Source: Adiantum capillus-veneris (lineage: Eukaryota; Streptophyta; Polypodiopsida; Polypodiales; Pteridaceae). From it: a stretch of DNA of 64,000 bases. The notes beneath the pieces were generated by a model. The model was not told the origin of the DNA, did no database searches, and saw nothing but the letters and a program-made list of their open reading frames with translations. The stretch is taken from contig CM043944.1 of assembly GCA_014529385.2 (NCBI GenBank), positions 74,241,384 through 74,305,383 on the forward strand. Reading direction: 5' to 3'. Below, piece by piece: positions 31,272 through 43,011 of this stretch (the first letter of the stretch is position 1; each line of letters begins with the position of its first letter). The position numbers were made by a program, and so were the translations under genes.

Positions 31272-32014
31272 CCTGTGGTGTCAACACTTGTGCTAAGTTT
31301 GAATTTTTCTTTTGTTTCTTTATTTGACCATAAATTTTTCCATTGCCCCTTGGCCTTACATTAGCCATGGTTGTATCTTGTAGTAATTGTAAAACCATCA
31401 AGTTTCTTGTAAAAAATTGATGTAATTCTCTTCTATGTAGGCATTCTGTAGATATCTTGGATCTCCTTGCAAGTTTGAATGTGCCAAAACTCTTGAAATG
31501 ATCGGGGAAATGATCCTCCTACTGCACCTTGCATGCCTTGCATGGCCCATGCACGCGATCGAGGATGTCGCCATCTTCTTTTGTGACTGAATATGTAGGA
31601 AATCTTCCTTAGGGTGGCCTTAGGGTGCCCCCTAAAGAAAATAAGTATGAAAATAATGCTTCCTATTCAAAACGATGGTGCCGACCATGCTCTATTATGA
31701 AGATGTGTTCATCTTGCCCTATGCACTACTCTGATGGGATTCCTGAGAAGAAGCAGACCTTTTTTGATTCGACATGGCGCTCCTCTTTGGAGACATTCTC
31801 ACACAAAATGGTGCAACTCAATATATTCCCTCCCTTCATGTAGGAGTTCTTTCCACATCTGTGCCCCCTCCATTGAAAAACCTCTCTTCATTTATGGGTG
31901 CTTTTCCGTAGTCATTCCCTTTAACCATCTCTTCTTCGTCTTCTTTGCAAGGGATGTTCTCCATGGCCTCACATCCAAAAATTATCCCTCTTCACAGTCC
32001 GAGCTCTCCATGAA

Positions 32015-32016
<2 letters not shown>
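31272..32016. other. unassigned DNA between E2 and a minus-strand LTR
   Basis: About 750 bp with no convincing gene. It lies downstream, on the minus strand, of the primer site at 32126-32137, so it is probably internal sequence of that element. The minus-strand frames near 31750-31990 are short and unconvincing. Confidence 0.4.

Positions 32017-32088
<72 letters not shown>
32017..32088. repeat. GA microsatellite
   Basis: About 36 uninterrupted GA units. Protein frames over it (alternating Arg/Glu or Leu/Ser) are artefacts. Confidence 0.97.
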
Positions 32089-32089
<1 letters not shown>

Positions 32090-32125
32090 ATGCAAAATCA
32101 TGCAAGCTATACCCCCATCCCCTGA

Positions 32126-32137
32126 GCTCTGATACCA
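32126..32137 (-). promoter_or_regulatory. primer-binding site, initiator tRNA-Met type
   Basis: On the minus strand TGGTATCAGAGC, an exact 12-base match to the standard plant site, three bases from the LTR end at 32141. Confidence 0.8.
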
Positions 32138-32140
32138 ATA

Positions 32141-32280
32141 TGAGGCTGAAGGGACCTGATCATGCCGCTTTCCACCCAATCATGCCCTATATAAGCCTTA
32201 CCTAGCTAGCTATAGGGACCCCTATACGGCATGGGGCCGTCTTGGCCCTTGTCTTGCCCAGTCTTACCCTAGGCTTGACA
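32141..32280 (-). repeat. putative 140-bp LTR, minus strand, inserted in gypsy D integrase
   Basis: Bounded by TGAGGCTGAA and GGCTTGACA (TG...CA), with the primer site directly outside its left end and the broken integrase of gypsy D directly outside its right end. It contains TATATA (32190 region). The size fits a small TRIM-type LTR, but no second copy is visible in the window. Confidence 0.55.
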
Positions 32281-32790
32281 GAGCCACTGTGTGAGCATCC
32301 TTACCACTTTTGCCTCCACCCACCTGGTGCGATAGTCAATGGCCACCACTATGTACTTCTTTCCACTTGCAGAGTTGGGTAATGGATCAATTACATTCAA
32401 ACCCCACTTCTCAAAAGAATTTTGAGCTATGATAGCCCTCTGTGACTCAGCCACCAATTGTCTTTCCCCCATGGTTTGACATGCATGGAAAGTTTTCTAG
32501 TAATAGTGCACATCCCGCACTATAGATGGCCACCAAAAACCATCTCTAAGCACATGAAAAAGTACCTAATCTTTACCTTGATGTCCTCTTTCCTCACGAC
32601 ACTACTCCAAAACCATACCAATCTCTTCTTTGTAGAGGACCCTCCTCAGCACTCCGTCTCCACCATATGTCATCAAATCCTCCCCTATCAAAGTGAACTT
32701 GCAAGCCTGCTGGATAATCCTCCTCTACAACTTGGTTTTTTTTTTATAACATTGACCTATGTAGGTGGCGGGTGCCACATATAAACCTAC
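32281..32790 (-). pseudogene. gypsy D integrase, N-terminal region and core start
   Basis: The segment around 32640-32740 reads ACKFTLIGEDLMTYGGDG then VLRRVLYKEE, the usual lead-in to the HHCC finger. The core start is WGLNVIDPLPNSASGKKYIV then DYRTRWVEAK (32300-32410), where the first catalytic Asp position reads V-I-D. Truncated after that by the small LTR at 32280. The finger itself is badly shifted. Confidence 0.85.
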
Positions 32791-33259
32791 TACATGTGCT
32801 TGCACATGACCTCTAGCTAACTAATCTTCCTCTTGATTTCTTCTCTCTTTTGACATGCTTAAACTTGACTTCTTCTCTCTTTTGACATGCTTAAACTAGA
32901 AAAAACAAACTTTTAAGAGAATCCCATTTCACTTGTCATTGCCCCAAAATCTACTTAATGGCCAATGGTGCATCACCCTTTATCACTAGTCTAGAAACAC
33001 CAAATGCCGAACACTATTTCAAGCTTAGATGGAGAGTCAAATACTCTGCCTCATTTTTCATATGAACATCCTCTACATCATAAGCCTTGGAGAAAATACT
33101 TTACCTTGCTGATCCTTTATCAGCACTCCTCATCCTGGTTTATGTATCACCCTTATGTAATATCTGTCAAACCATATAGTAAAAGATACTTCTAAATTAG
33201 GAACTTCCTCAACCCCTTCTCTCACTACCCTTGGATATATTGGCAAGCCAACTTAATTT

Positions 33260-33620
33260 TTGAGCAGGATATTGCAAGATGTGACCTTCTTGTGTGATCA
33301 ATCTTGATTTCAAACTCAAACTCTTGAAACTCTAGCACCCACTTCCTTATATGCCTCCCTGGCCTCAAATACACTTTAAACTTCCTACATGCAAGTCATA
33401 ACCTACTTCTCGGCTTCAATGTAATTTATTTGTATTGGGCTAATCACCTGACTATCAAAGTAGATAGGCTTGTAGCATCTCTCCACCTTTTGCATCAAAA
33501 TAACAATAAAGTCCACCGTCATAGCAACATAAATTCATCCTCATTTTTAGAAGGACAAATTAGTGTCAATTGGCAATGAACCTCCTTGACCCTACCAAAG
33601 GCTACTTGCGTATCTTTAGT
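33260..33620 (-). pseudogene. gypsy D RNase H remains
   Basis: RPGRHIRKWVLEFQEFEFEI near 33290-33370 is the conserved R-W-x-L-x-L-Q-E-F segment at the end of RNase H. Upstream pieces match the catalytic region only loosely because of frameshifts. Confidence 0.75.
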
Positions 33621-34040
33621 CCACTCAAAACCATGAACCTACTGACCCATATTTTGAAGGGGATATACGTACTACAAAAGAATCCAAAAGAAAAGTGGAA
33701 AAATACTTCAACTTGTGCACAAAAAAGTCCAAAATACTCGCATTGATTGGAGGTTCCATCAAACTCAAAGCCCTCACCTTCTCTGGATTTCCCTCTATAC
33801 CATTCTGTGAGACCACATGACCCAACAAATGATCTTATGGTTGAGCCAACTTGTAGTTCTTGGGATTAAATTGTCCACCCTCTTTGTGCACTCTTTAAAA
33901 GCATAGCTTTAACTTAAAAATTTTGTTCAACCCTCACACTATAGCAACCAAAATCATCCATAAAAACTCTAATAAACTTACCCAAATATGGCCCAAACAC
34001 CCTGTTCATCCAATCTTGGAAAGTCGCTATGAGCGGGATG
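33621..34040 (-). pseudogene. gypsy D reverse transcriptase, C-terminal half
   Basis: Contains ATFQDWMNRVFGPYLGKFI and the catalytic IRVFMDDF (33950-34040), then LGHVVSQNGIEGNPEKVRAL and the thumb. The N-terminal half lies beyond the insertion, at 35180-35560. Confidence 0.88.
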
Positions 34041-34207
34041 GAAAAACACACAACGCCTCTATGATCACCCAACACACTCTCTTGGGATGATACACACACA
34101 CACACACTATGGGGCACCACTCGACTTACACCACCGACCTGGCCGAGATAGGGAACACACAGATGGAGTGAGAGGAGAGAGACTATCCGTTTATCCACTC
34201 AACACAG

Positions 34208-34239
<32 letters not shown>

Positions 34240-35180
34240 CAAAAAACTCAGCTCAAAAGAGGAAGATTCTTGATGACGATACAGTTGAGCTTGGGCCAAC
34301 ACCAATGGGGCAAATAGCTCACACAATATGGATGAAAAATTCCAGATATAAAAAAAAATTGGAGCAAAGACTTCGCTCATAGGAGAAACTTACACAGCCA
34401 AAAAAGCAAAAAACTTTGAGGAATTTGGTAAAATGGACAGCACCATGTGTCCAAAACAGCCCAAAAACCTAGTCTACAATGTCAAAGTGCTCAAATATGA
34501 CCTCGGATGAGCAGTTTATGGCCAAAACAGGCTCCAAAAGACAATAAAAACTCAGTTGCGGCTGTTCTTCCTCCTCTCTTCACATTTTTTGTAATCTTCT
34601 CTTAGGTTTTTCAGTGTCCACACTTCACTTTATCCCTTTGGCATCTTTGGCCTTTTAGTTGACCTCAAATGGACAACGAACATGCTAAAAACTAGCCACA
34701 TAGTGCATTTTTCTCACCCTTCTACATCCATCCGCACACATGGCACTCAACTTTTCCAATAATGCATCCCGCAACCATGTGAAGTGGCCCCCAAATATAG
34801 CCCTCATGATGAACTTTCTGCATAATCATCCTAAGAAAACACCCATGTTGTGTCCTCACTTACCCTCGTGCAAGTATTGACCCCATTCGACCTCCTGACG
34901 CCACTGGATGCCATTTGACGCACCTGCTTACCTCATGGTGTTGGCCCACTAATAGATTCTTTGAGAAGTTTTACGCTCTACCAACTCCTCATTATTATAG
35001 AAAAAACACACTGGTACTGGTGATAATGAAAATCTATGTACTATGTACATGTTGTCCTATATGTACACATGTGGGTCCCACGTAACCACCAGACTCTGGA
35101 AATGGGCAATCCTTTATTCGATGCACCATGCATGTGTATGTACATATGCACAATTACTTCTTCCAAAAAACTCCTAACAT
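34041..35180. mobile_element. unclassified insertion of about 1.1 kb splitting gypsy D polymerase
   Basis: The polymerase reads up to MPFGL (about 35185, minus strand) and resumes at ATFQ (about 34035). Everything between is foreign: CA repeats (34088-34106, 34211-34240), then unique sequence without a gene. The edges read CTATGAG on the left and CACATAG on the right, a possible five-base inverted terminus. No target duplication is clear and the class is unknown. Confidence 0.6.
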
Positions 35181-35560
35181 CACATAGGCATACACCAATC
35201 CAAAGGGCATACTTTGGTAAGCAAAGCATCCCCATAGCAAAATGAAAGTAGTCTTTAACTAGTCCTCCAAAGCAATGCTAATTTGGAATTACCCTAAGAA
35301 GCCATCCATAACTGAATACCTCTCATGTCATGCTACCTGGTTCCAAACTTCATCTTGGAAAGGCAAGGGTTAATGGTTTGACTTTGTAGTAGTATTCAAT
35401 GGCTTATAATATACACAAACTCTCCACTTTCCATTCTTCTTTGGTGTAGTGACAACAAGAGGGTTGGATAAATTATACCTTCTTCAAGTAGCTTGTTGAT
35501 TTCCTAACATAAAGCCTCCTTTTGAATTTTTGCCGATCTTCGCAGCTTTCGTGCCCTCAA
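35181..35560 (-). pseudogene. gypsy D reverse transcriptase, N-terminal half
   Basis: Readable motifs: EINKLLEEGIIYP, TTPKKNGKWRVCV, the D-G-F-x-G-Y-F-Q-I block and KTTFILLWGCFAYQSMPFGL, in shifting frames with several stops. It would be contiguous with 33621-34040 without the insertion. Confidence 0.88.
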
Positions 35561-35755
35561 CTTACATACTTCTTTGAGAAAAATCTGATGCTCAACCCCG
35601 TTGGATCCCTGTAAGTCTTTATACACATTAGCAAATAGGTTAGGATATGATGCACAAAACTCCACATAGCATTTCTTTCTTGTTTGGTCAAGTATTCACC
35701 CAGCATGCTCTCTACCTCTACTACATCCACACCACAAACCAAAAAATGCATACCT

Positions 35756-36370
35756 TTATTTTGAATTGGAGGAGTCTATAGTGACTCCATATAAATATGT
35801 GTCAAGCTTCAATAGGTCCTTATCACCCTTTTCTTCCTTTGTACTAGGAGAGTCTTCATCGTAGGTCATCCCTGACTCGTACTCATAAGTGGTGCTCGAA
35901 TCTCCTCTGTCACATCTTGCTACAAGATGAAAATGGATTTCTCTGTTCTTCAAATGAAGCACCACCTATCTACCATTCTCTTTGTCTTTTAGAGTGAAGA
36001 ATCCCTTTTTCCAATCTTGTTTAGCCCCAATGGAAAGCAGCCACGGCCTCCCTAGAATAATATGGTACGAATTCCCACCTACTTTTATTAGAAAACAATC
36101 AATGAGACACTCCATTCCCATCACCTTTACCTCACATCATGAGCCACCCCCAAACATATCGCCTTGGCATGGTTGTTCATCCTCATTCACACATTGGACT
36201 TGACTACAACTTTGATACCAATGTCCTTCATAGGCACCCTCTGTCAGGACACAAAAAACGTGTGCCCCATTGTTAATGCATGCATTCACCTGCATCTTCT
36301 TCTCAATCAAGACATCAAAAATAGGAAGCACATCTAATGGATTCCCTACCCTTAGAGTCAAATCTTGTAG
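35756..36370 (-). pseudogene. gypsy D protease
   Basis: VLIEKKMQVNACINNGAHVF carries the active-site position as N-N-G instead of D-S/T-G. Further on (36000-36070) ILGRPWLLSIGAKQDWKKG is the conserved end of retropepsin, then KDKENGR, a TAG, and HLKNREIHFHLVARCD. The acidic tail (SGMTYDEDSPSTKEEKGDKD) links to the polymerase. Confidence 0.85.
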
Positions 36371-36839
36371 TGTGTGTACATCACCTCAAACTCGTAGAAG
36401 CCTCGTACTAATCCTAATACACCACTACCTCCTCAAATTAGGATTTATTGCTTGCAATTATCCAAATGTAATGTTGGCATTTTGATTTTGGACATCACTC
36501 ATCACTAGTACTCCGGATGACCCCACCCAAGATGAAAATCTAACTACTTGATCTTGCCACGACATCTCCTCTTGCTTGACTATGGATGCTCTCTGATTTC
36601 ATACACCTTCTCTTTGCCTTTACAAGCCCTAGCCTTCCATTCATTTTCTATATCCCTTTCTCCTGGTGTTGTTTTATTATCTAGGACATCCACATCTTTC
36701 TTAACCACACCGATAGTATTAATACTAGGGACTTTACCATTATCTAGCACGGTTGTCTGCACCATATTCTCTCTTTTTGACCATTGAACTACCCCTAACC
36801 TTTGACTTTTCCAAATAATGGGTACATACCTCCACTTTC

Positions 36840-36965
36840 CCTTGGTTGATGCAAGAAATCTACAGCATAGTGACCTTCTTCCCCACAATCGTCACATCGG
36901 CTAGGCAACAACCTAGGTCTACCTCTACCTGCCCTTTGTTGCCCTCTTTCCATCACTTAAATGAA
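36840..36965 (-). pseudogene. gypsy D zinc knuckle
   Basis: The minus strand encodes a Gly/Arg-rich stretch (RGQQRAGRGRPRLLPSR) followed by CDDCGEEGHYAVDF, a CX2CX4HX4C knuckle whose last Cys has become Phe. Confidence 0.8.
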
Positions 36966-37245
36966 GCTCTTGCATTTTCTCAAAAAAATATTGAACAATA
37001 CATACCCAATGTTGATGAGAAATGGTTTCCATGCCTCCATTCATTTGATTTTCTACAAGGAATTCATCTCTCAAACTCTAGAGCGGGCCAGGATACATTG
37101 CTTCATACCCAAAAGCACCTTGCTCAATATTCTTCTTGATTTTTCTTGCTCTTTGTCCATGCAATTATGCATGCACCACTATAATTCTTGAACTCTTAAA
37201 ATCGTTTTTTTTTTTTGCAATTTAGGGTGCAAACACGCCATGCAT

Positions 37246-37700
37246 TTATAAACCTTGAAGTACTCTACATTGGCCAATTTCATAGTGGCAGCTAAGGCCT
37301 ACCCAACATTCTTCAAAATGGTCAAGAAAAACCACAAACTCTTCACTCACATCCTGCTTTAGAGCCTTCAATTTTGCATCCATCTCGACAAGTAACATCT
37401 CTTTGTAAGAATCTTGCAAGAGTCGGGCCTTTAGGGCCATCCATGCCTGCCTGAGTTCTCCATCTAAATCCTCAAACCATACCTTCTCTTTATCGTGCAT
37501 CAATAGTGGAATTGTCTGCATCTTGCTATCCTCATTTTTCATACAAAATAATAACATATACATCTCAAATTCGGCCATCAATTCCTTTGAATCTATTTAA
37601 CGATGAAGATCGGCCCATTGCTTCATGTTGCCATCACTTTTTGTCCAAAAAACCACCTTTTGAACCAACCGATGAGCAATCAAACTGCTCCTGAGTAAGG
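37246..37700 (-). pseudogene. gypsy D gag capsid region
   Basis: Encodes KVWFEDLDGELRQAWMALKA then RLLQDSYKEM and KLKALKQDVSEEFVVFLDHF, the usual W...A...F / L...L.Q....V...F pattern of Retrotrans_gag. The N-terminal part towards 37700 is broken, and a long CT microsatellite starts 200 bp further upstream on this strand. Confidence 0.8.
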
Positions 37701-37911
37701 GCATTAGAAGATGGAGAGGGCGAATGGGAACACAGCCAAAAACACACCAAATTGCCTCTCTATAGCTTACAACACCCCATTGAGTCTCAAAAAACACCTT
37801 AGAAAAACACACCCTCGATTGTACACTGACAAACATATACACTCTTTAGAGAATCAACACCCATAAACCATCCGCACCGCTTTTTATCACACAAGCCAAC
37901 ATCACACACAA

Positions 37912-38064
<153 letters not shown>

Positions 38065-38134
38065 AACACGAGAAGTCCAAGGACACACCTATAGGCTGGC
38101 ATCGACACACCAAAGAGAAACAATAGACGAGAAA

Positions 38135-38165
38135 GGGGGGGTGGGGGTGGGGGTGGGGATGGGGG
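38135..38165 (+). other. G-quadruplex-type G runs
   Basis: Five runs of four to seven G separated by T or AT, starting 75 bp from the CT microsatellite, in the leader of gypsy D (antisense strand of the element). Confidence 0.85.
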
Positions 38166-40456
38166 AATAAATAGCCAGGAGGCAGCTATGGAGTTTGATT
38201 CAACAAAAAAAACACACCATACATTCACTTGCATAGCTCTTATGGCTTCTTTGCTACCTTATCAAGCCAAAAAGGCCCTATATGGGGTAAAAGGGGGCCC
38301 CTTATAGGGGGACTTTACATTTTAGTAATTCTTTCTTCATAAACCCAATTTTAGTAATAATTTTTAGTAATTCTTTCTTCACCAAACATGTGTCCCAATT
38401 CATTATAGAAAACTTGCATGGGAATATTATCTTTGTAGGGCGGCGCCCTTGGCCGACAATGCACTCCTCTCTCTTCCTTTTTACTCTTGGGAAGGGTCCC
38501 CATCCCCTACCACTAGTTCCAATTCTCGTGGGAGGAACCCCTTCCTTGCTCCAACAAAAGGGGATGCCATATGGCCCCCCACGGGAATAAGCCATTACAA
38601 GCGCCAACTAGCCGACCAAAACCCATTGACCATGACAACAATCACCAGAGAACATCATCCGTTGCCACATCGACTTCCACACATGTGTCCGTGCCACCCA
38701 TGGCACCAGAACAGTAGTGCCAAACAGGGGGGTGGGGAGGATGCCATAGACCCCCCCCCCGCCCCCCCCCCCCCCTCTCTCCCCCCCCCCCCTTGAGATA
38801 CCTTCATTATGGCCATGCCCCAATATAAATATCCTTGCATTCTGGATAGCATCCCCACATGTGGGATTATAGGCATGCCACGTGGTAGCTCTGCACTCAC
38901 TACCACCCTTTGGGGGTCAAAAAAACCACCACAAAACTTGGTAAAAATACTTTTTGACACCAATTTGAAAGTCCCCATTTCTTTCTCTCCAACCAAATTT
39001 GCACTTTGTCAAAGCCCTATGAAAGCCTCTATACCAAGCTTCAACCCCCAAAATCCTCTCTACACTTTGACTTCTGTGACGCCTCAAACAGAGAGCTCCA
39101 AAATGGGAAAAAACACTAGATTCCTCACCACCACTGTCATCCAAAAACTTCACCTAGGCATATCTTAATTCTTATACCTCTGTTTGAAGGTTTGTCACCT
39201 CTGGCTAGCTCCATATGCTGCATAACATCTCTAAAAATCTTCGAAAGCTTAAAAAAACTCTTGATGGAACACTTATTGAGGTGACCAAAATGGTATAAAA
39301 CTGACCCTCGACAATCTTTCAATTGCCCATATCTTGGCCATGTGGACTCCGATTGCCAATCTAAAAAGATGGAGATGATCCATAAATTGTGTACTTCAAA
39401 CCTATCAACATACTCATGCTCTAATGATCATGTTGTACCTGTCAATCTTGCAAGAATCTACAAAGCTTCATTGTCTTAAAACCGTCATAACTTGAGCTAT
39501 ATATCTCCGATTGATGGACTGTCTAAAATTTATAGGCTGTCTAAACTGGCATGTAGAGAACTTTGAAACTACCTCTTGCTTTTCCATTCGGTACTTTTAT
39601 CCCTCTAGTCAACCACCTTTGAATGAAATTATAGCAAATCACCTTGGCCAATAACCTTACCAAACATACACATTAGCATCCACCTGTGTGCCTTTAACCT
39701 TCATATCTGCTTTATCACTCTCGTATGCACTTGTAGACACCCATGGCCCTGCTTTTTTCCCTTCCTAGTACAGACTCAATGAACATAAACCAAAGCACTG
39801 AATGAATGGCACAATGTCCCACAAAACTCTCTTCAAATCAGTGCACCCTCTCTTCAAAATCATCTCAATTGCATGAGCCAACATGCATGACGTGTGATGA
39901 ATCCGCTCTCAAATCTCGAGAGTCCACAAGAGTACATACATTTACCAAATGTTCTCAAGCACATAAATTTGCAAATTTTCAGCCCACACCCTCTTCATTG
40001 AGAGAAAACCATAAATTCACAAAATAAGTGAACAACCAAGCTCAATCCAAGCTCTTTGGATGTAGCTTAAATCACCACAATATGCATACAATATCTGCAT
40101 ATCAACGTGCATCTTTTAAAGCACCCAATGGTTTGTTAGTCACATTATCTCTCAAACTATAGAGAATTTGAAAAAACTTCCTTTGGCAAAGTAAAAACAA
40201 ATCTCCAAAATTTTGTAGCTATCTACTCTTGACCTATAGACAATCTACCAAATGTACAACAAAATCGGTGCAAAATTTGGAAAAGTTTCAACTAGAAATA
40301 TGTAGATCATGGCGGTTTTGGTAAGGTTCATGTAGACCAAGCTAGAAAATTCCTTTTTTGCTTAGTCCAATCTTTGCTATAAAATAGTGCAATAAAGTTT
40401 GCGGCTTCACTAAATTCTCTTCCACGAGATTGTAATCTTCGAAGGCCTTCATTTCA
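38166..40456 (-). other. leader of gypsy D, no gene found
   Basis: About 2.3 kb between the G-rich tract and the primer site. It contains a 20-base direct repeat (TTTTAGTAATTCTTTCTTCA at about 38329 and 38363) and a C-rich tract at 38751-38793 that is poly-G on the element strand. The rest is unique, low-coding sequence like other plant gypsy leaders. Short frames over the C tract are Pro or Gly artefacts. Confidence 0.6.
38751..38793 (-). other. poly-C tract (poly-G on element strand)
   Basis: 43 bp made almost only of C, with one G and one TCTCT interruption. On the minus strand it gives long G runs able to form a quadruplex. Confidence 0.9.
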
Positions 40457-40468
40457 GATCTGATACCA
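40457..40468 (-). promoter_or_regulatory. primer-binding site of gypsy D, initiator-Met type
   Basis: On the minus strand TGGTATCAGATC, one mismatch from the standard site, two bases from the LTR. Confidence 0.8.
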
Positions 40469-40470
40469 AT

Positions 40471-40499
40471 TGTGAGTGTGTAAATGCAATGCATGTGTG

Positions 40500-40550
<51 letters not shown>

Positions 40551-40769
40551 CACAAAATGTGGGCGGAGCAGATCACCACATTGTGTGAGAGAGAGCTCTT
40601 TATTTTTTTTTCTAGTAAAGAATAAGGTATGTACAAGTGATGAGTGGTTGCATGCCTCTGGCACATCCGATCAAGGTAAGAAAAGAATAAGGTATGTACA
40701 AGTGATGAGTGGTTGCATGCCTCTGGCACATCCGATCAAGGTAAGAGGCACACCGCGTTTACCCCAACA
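40471..40769 (-). repeat. 5' LTR of gypsy D (299 bp)
   Basis: TGTGAGTGTG to TACCCCAACA on the plus strand (TG...CA), with the primer site outside the left end. It contains a GA microsatellite (40501-40549) and a perfect 64-bp tandem duplication (40617-40745). Confidence 0.75.
40617..40745. repeat. perfect 64-bp tandem duplication
   Basis: 40617-40680 and 40682-40745 are identical (AAAGAATAAGGTATGTACAA ... CAAGGTAAG), separated by one A. The lack of differences points to a recent event. Confidence 0.95.
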
Positions 40770-40994
40770 AAGATGATGCAACTCTGACAATTCCTACCAC
40801 CTTGTTGACTTTTATTTTCTACGGGAGGAAATTTGATGCACCTACACCCTATCGATACTCATTTATCAAGAAAAGGAAATTAATTTGTGAGCCTATCTTG
40901 ATAGGATACATATATCCCACTAGAAGGACAGTTTGAGTTGGTGCTACATGTGACACTCAAGGGAAAGTATGCTAGGGTGTGTGCCACATTTTGC

Positions 40995-41802
40995 ACCTCT
41001 AATATGGAACTCCCTCTATATCTATGCATGACTACATTGGCCTACACTAGATGCTACCTAGAATCCTAGTGACATCATTCATTATGTAGACACAAGAAGA
41101 TCTCTCTAGCTCTATATAAGAGCACCCATTGTGCACACATCCATTGAATCAATCCAAGAACACTTTGTGTACTAACACTTTCTTTCTCTCTTTTGATTAA
41201 AATCTTGTTAACTTCATGTATCAATCATGAATGGCTCTCATCATTATTTGCCATAATACTATGTTCCACATCTTTCACCTCTACTATGAAAACCTCCTCT
41301 ATCTCTATGCATGACTAGATCTCGGGGACGTGACCTAAGAAAAATGTAATTTATCTTGTGAGTTCAATAGATGGGTATTTAAACTTCATAAAACTTACAT
41401 AGATATATATACGAGAGGTTACTATTTTTTCAAATTTTCAAAAACTTACAGATTTTAAAAGAAAAAGGTACATTATATTCCTTAAAAAATTCAAAGATAA
41501 GGGGTTTTAAAAACATGTCTTGAACACACGTGGTATGGTTATTTTACATATAGTGAACCCTGTAAGGGCTAGATAAACCTACACCAGATGCTACATAAAA
41601 TCCCACTGACATCAATGATTACGTACACATAAGAATCTCTCTCTAGCTCTATATGAAAGTAGCCATTTTGCACTGTCACATCTATTAAATCAATCCAAGA
41701 TCACTTGCACACTGATATTATCTTTCTCACGAGTGCTTAAACTCTTGTTAATTACATGCATCGATAATGAATGGCTCTCATCATTATTCACCACATTACG
41801 TT
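40995..41802. repeat. imperfect direct repeat, LTR-like, with an internal 250-bp insertion
   Basis: 40995-41262 resembles 41277-41322 plus 41579-41802: both have CTCTATGCATGACTA-like text, CCTACAC-AGATGCTAC, CTCTCTAGCTCTATAT and AATGGCTCTCATCATTATT. The second unit is interrupted by about 250 bp of AT-rich DNA flanked by CTAGAT on both sides. The CTCTATATAAGAGC stretch looks like a TATA box of an LTR. There is no gene. Confidence 0.7.
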
Positions 41803-41939
41803 GAGGCGGTCCGGGGCGGGCAACATGAAGAGTGGCCTCTAATCACCCTTCGAGGCTCCCGTGCTGCTCAAATGGGGCTGGGTCAAGCACAATCAGAGAC
41901 AACAACAACCCACATCCAGAAACCAAACAAGAAAAGGGG

Positions 41940-43011
41940 CACCACCTAGTTGTAGATGTGAACTAGGATGCACGTGATATCTCCTTGTACTCAAACGCAC
42001 AAAGAGAGGGGAATGCAAGATAGCCACACACACCAAACACAAACATTCACCACGCCAGAGAGAGATAAAGAGCACAAATCAACTTGAGCAACTCAGTCTT
42101 AGCCTTAAAGGCTAGATGCACACAAAGCTTGATGAGAAATAGAGAGACAACACAAAACTTGACCTTGTTGCCAATACACAAATTGTCTTAGGGTCACGGG
42201 AGCCCTCTCACCGAGCACCCTCTTACAATTGACCTTTTAAGAAAACAATTCAACAAGCCCTCAAACCACCAAGCATGAAATGGCACAACAAACTTCAAGG
42301 AAAATATACCTTCAACCACTTGATGAGCCAACTTATCAAGTCAATTTGGAGAGAAGAGTCGTAGTTGCAGCATACAATTGCACCCAAAACTATAAATCTT
42401 ATTTATTCACAAGAGTAGGCTACAAGTGTGATGAAGAGTATAGCATTACTCCACTCCTCTAGATGGCATAACTAACTTCAAGCTTCTCCATGCACCTTTG
42501 TGTAGTGATGGAATAGAGTACTCACAATGCACACACTCTACACAACTAGGCTTGAAGAGTGGTGTGTTATGTGTTGAGAATGGTGTGGTGTAGTGCGATC
42601 ATGTGATGATTTACAAGGGAGAGAAGGGCTCTATTTATAGGTTTTAGAAGCCCCGATTAGGATTAGACCTAATCAAGTTTATTTGAAGAAATCAAAGATT
42701 ATGCATATTTTATTTTTTTAAATGAGGGTGGGTCTCTCTTATCCTTTGTGTCGCATGGATGTGGGCTCAAGGGAAGAGAATTATTGAGGATGAAAGGAGA
42801 GAGGGATTGAGTGAATAATTTGGGAGTGCCTACTCTAGTAGAGGGTGCATTTTACAAGAAGGTTAGTGGTTAGTAGTTAGTAATTATCACTACAAAATAT
42901 TTACAAAGTCATTAACTAAATGGTGAGATATATGATGAGAAAAGTTAGAGAGGGGATGAGCTTGTAAAGAGAGGTTGAAGCTTTGAAGAAGTTGACATTC
43001 ACCTCTTTACA
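41940..43011 (-). repeat. LTR-like repeat X2, minus strand
   Basis: Homologous to X1 (19388-20452): shared CATGGATGTGGGCTCAAG, minus-strand TATA box (TATTTATA, 42632-42639), and the same right end TTTACA at 43011. The left limit is uncertain. Similarity between the copies is patchy, so they are old or from different subfamilies. Confidence 0.6.

Noticed and set aside
34120-34200. Plus-strand frame with VPHS/GAPLDLHHRPG-like text as a gene
   Set aside because: Short, adjoining CA arrays, and inside an insertion in gypsy D; no homology visible.
38449-38823. Pro-rich and Gly-rich frames
   Set aside because: Products of the C-rich tract at 38751-38793.
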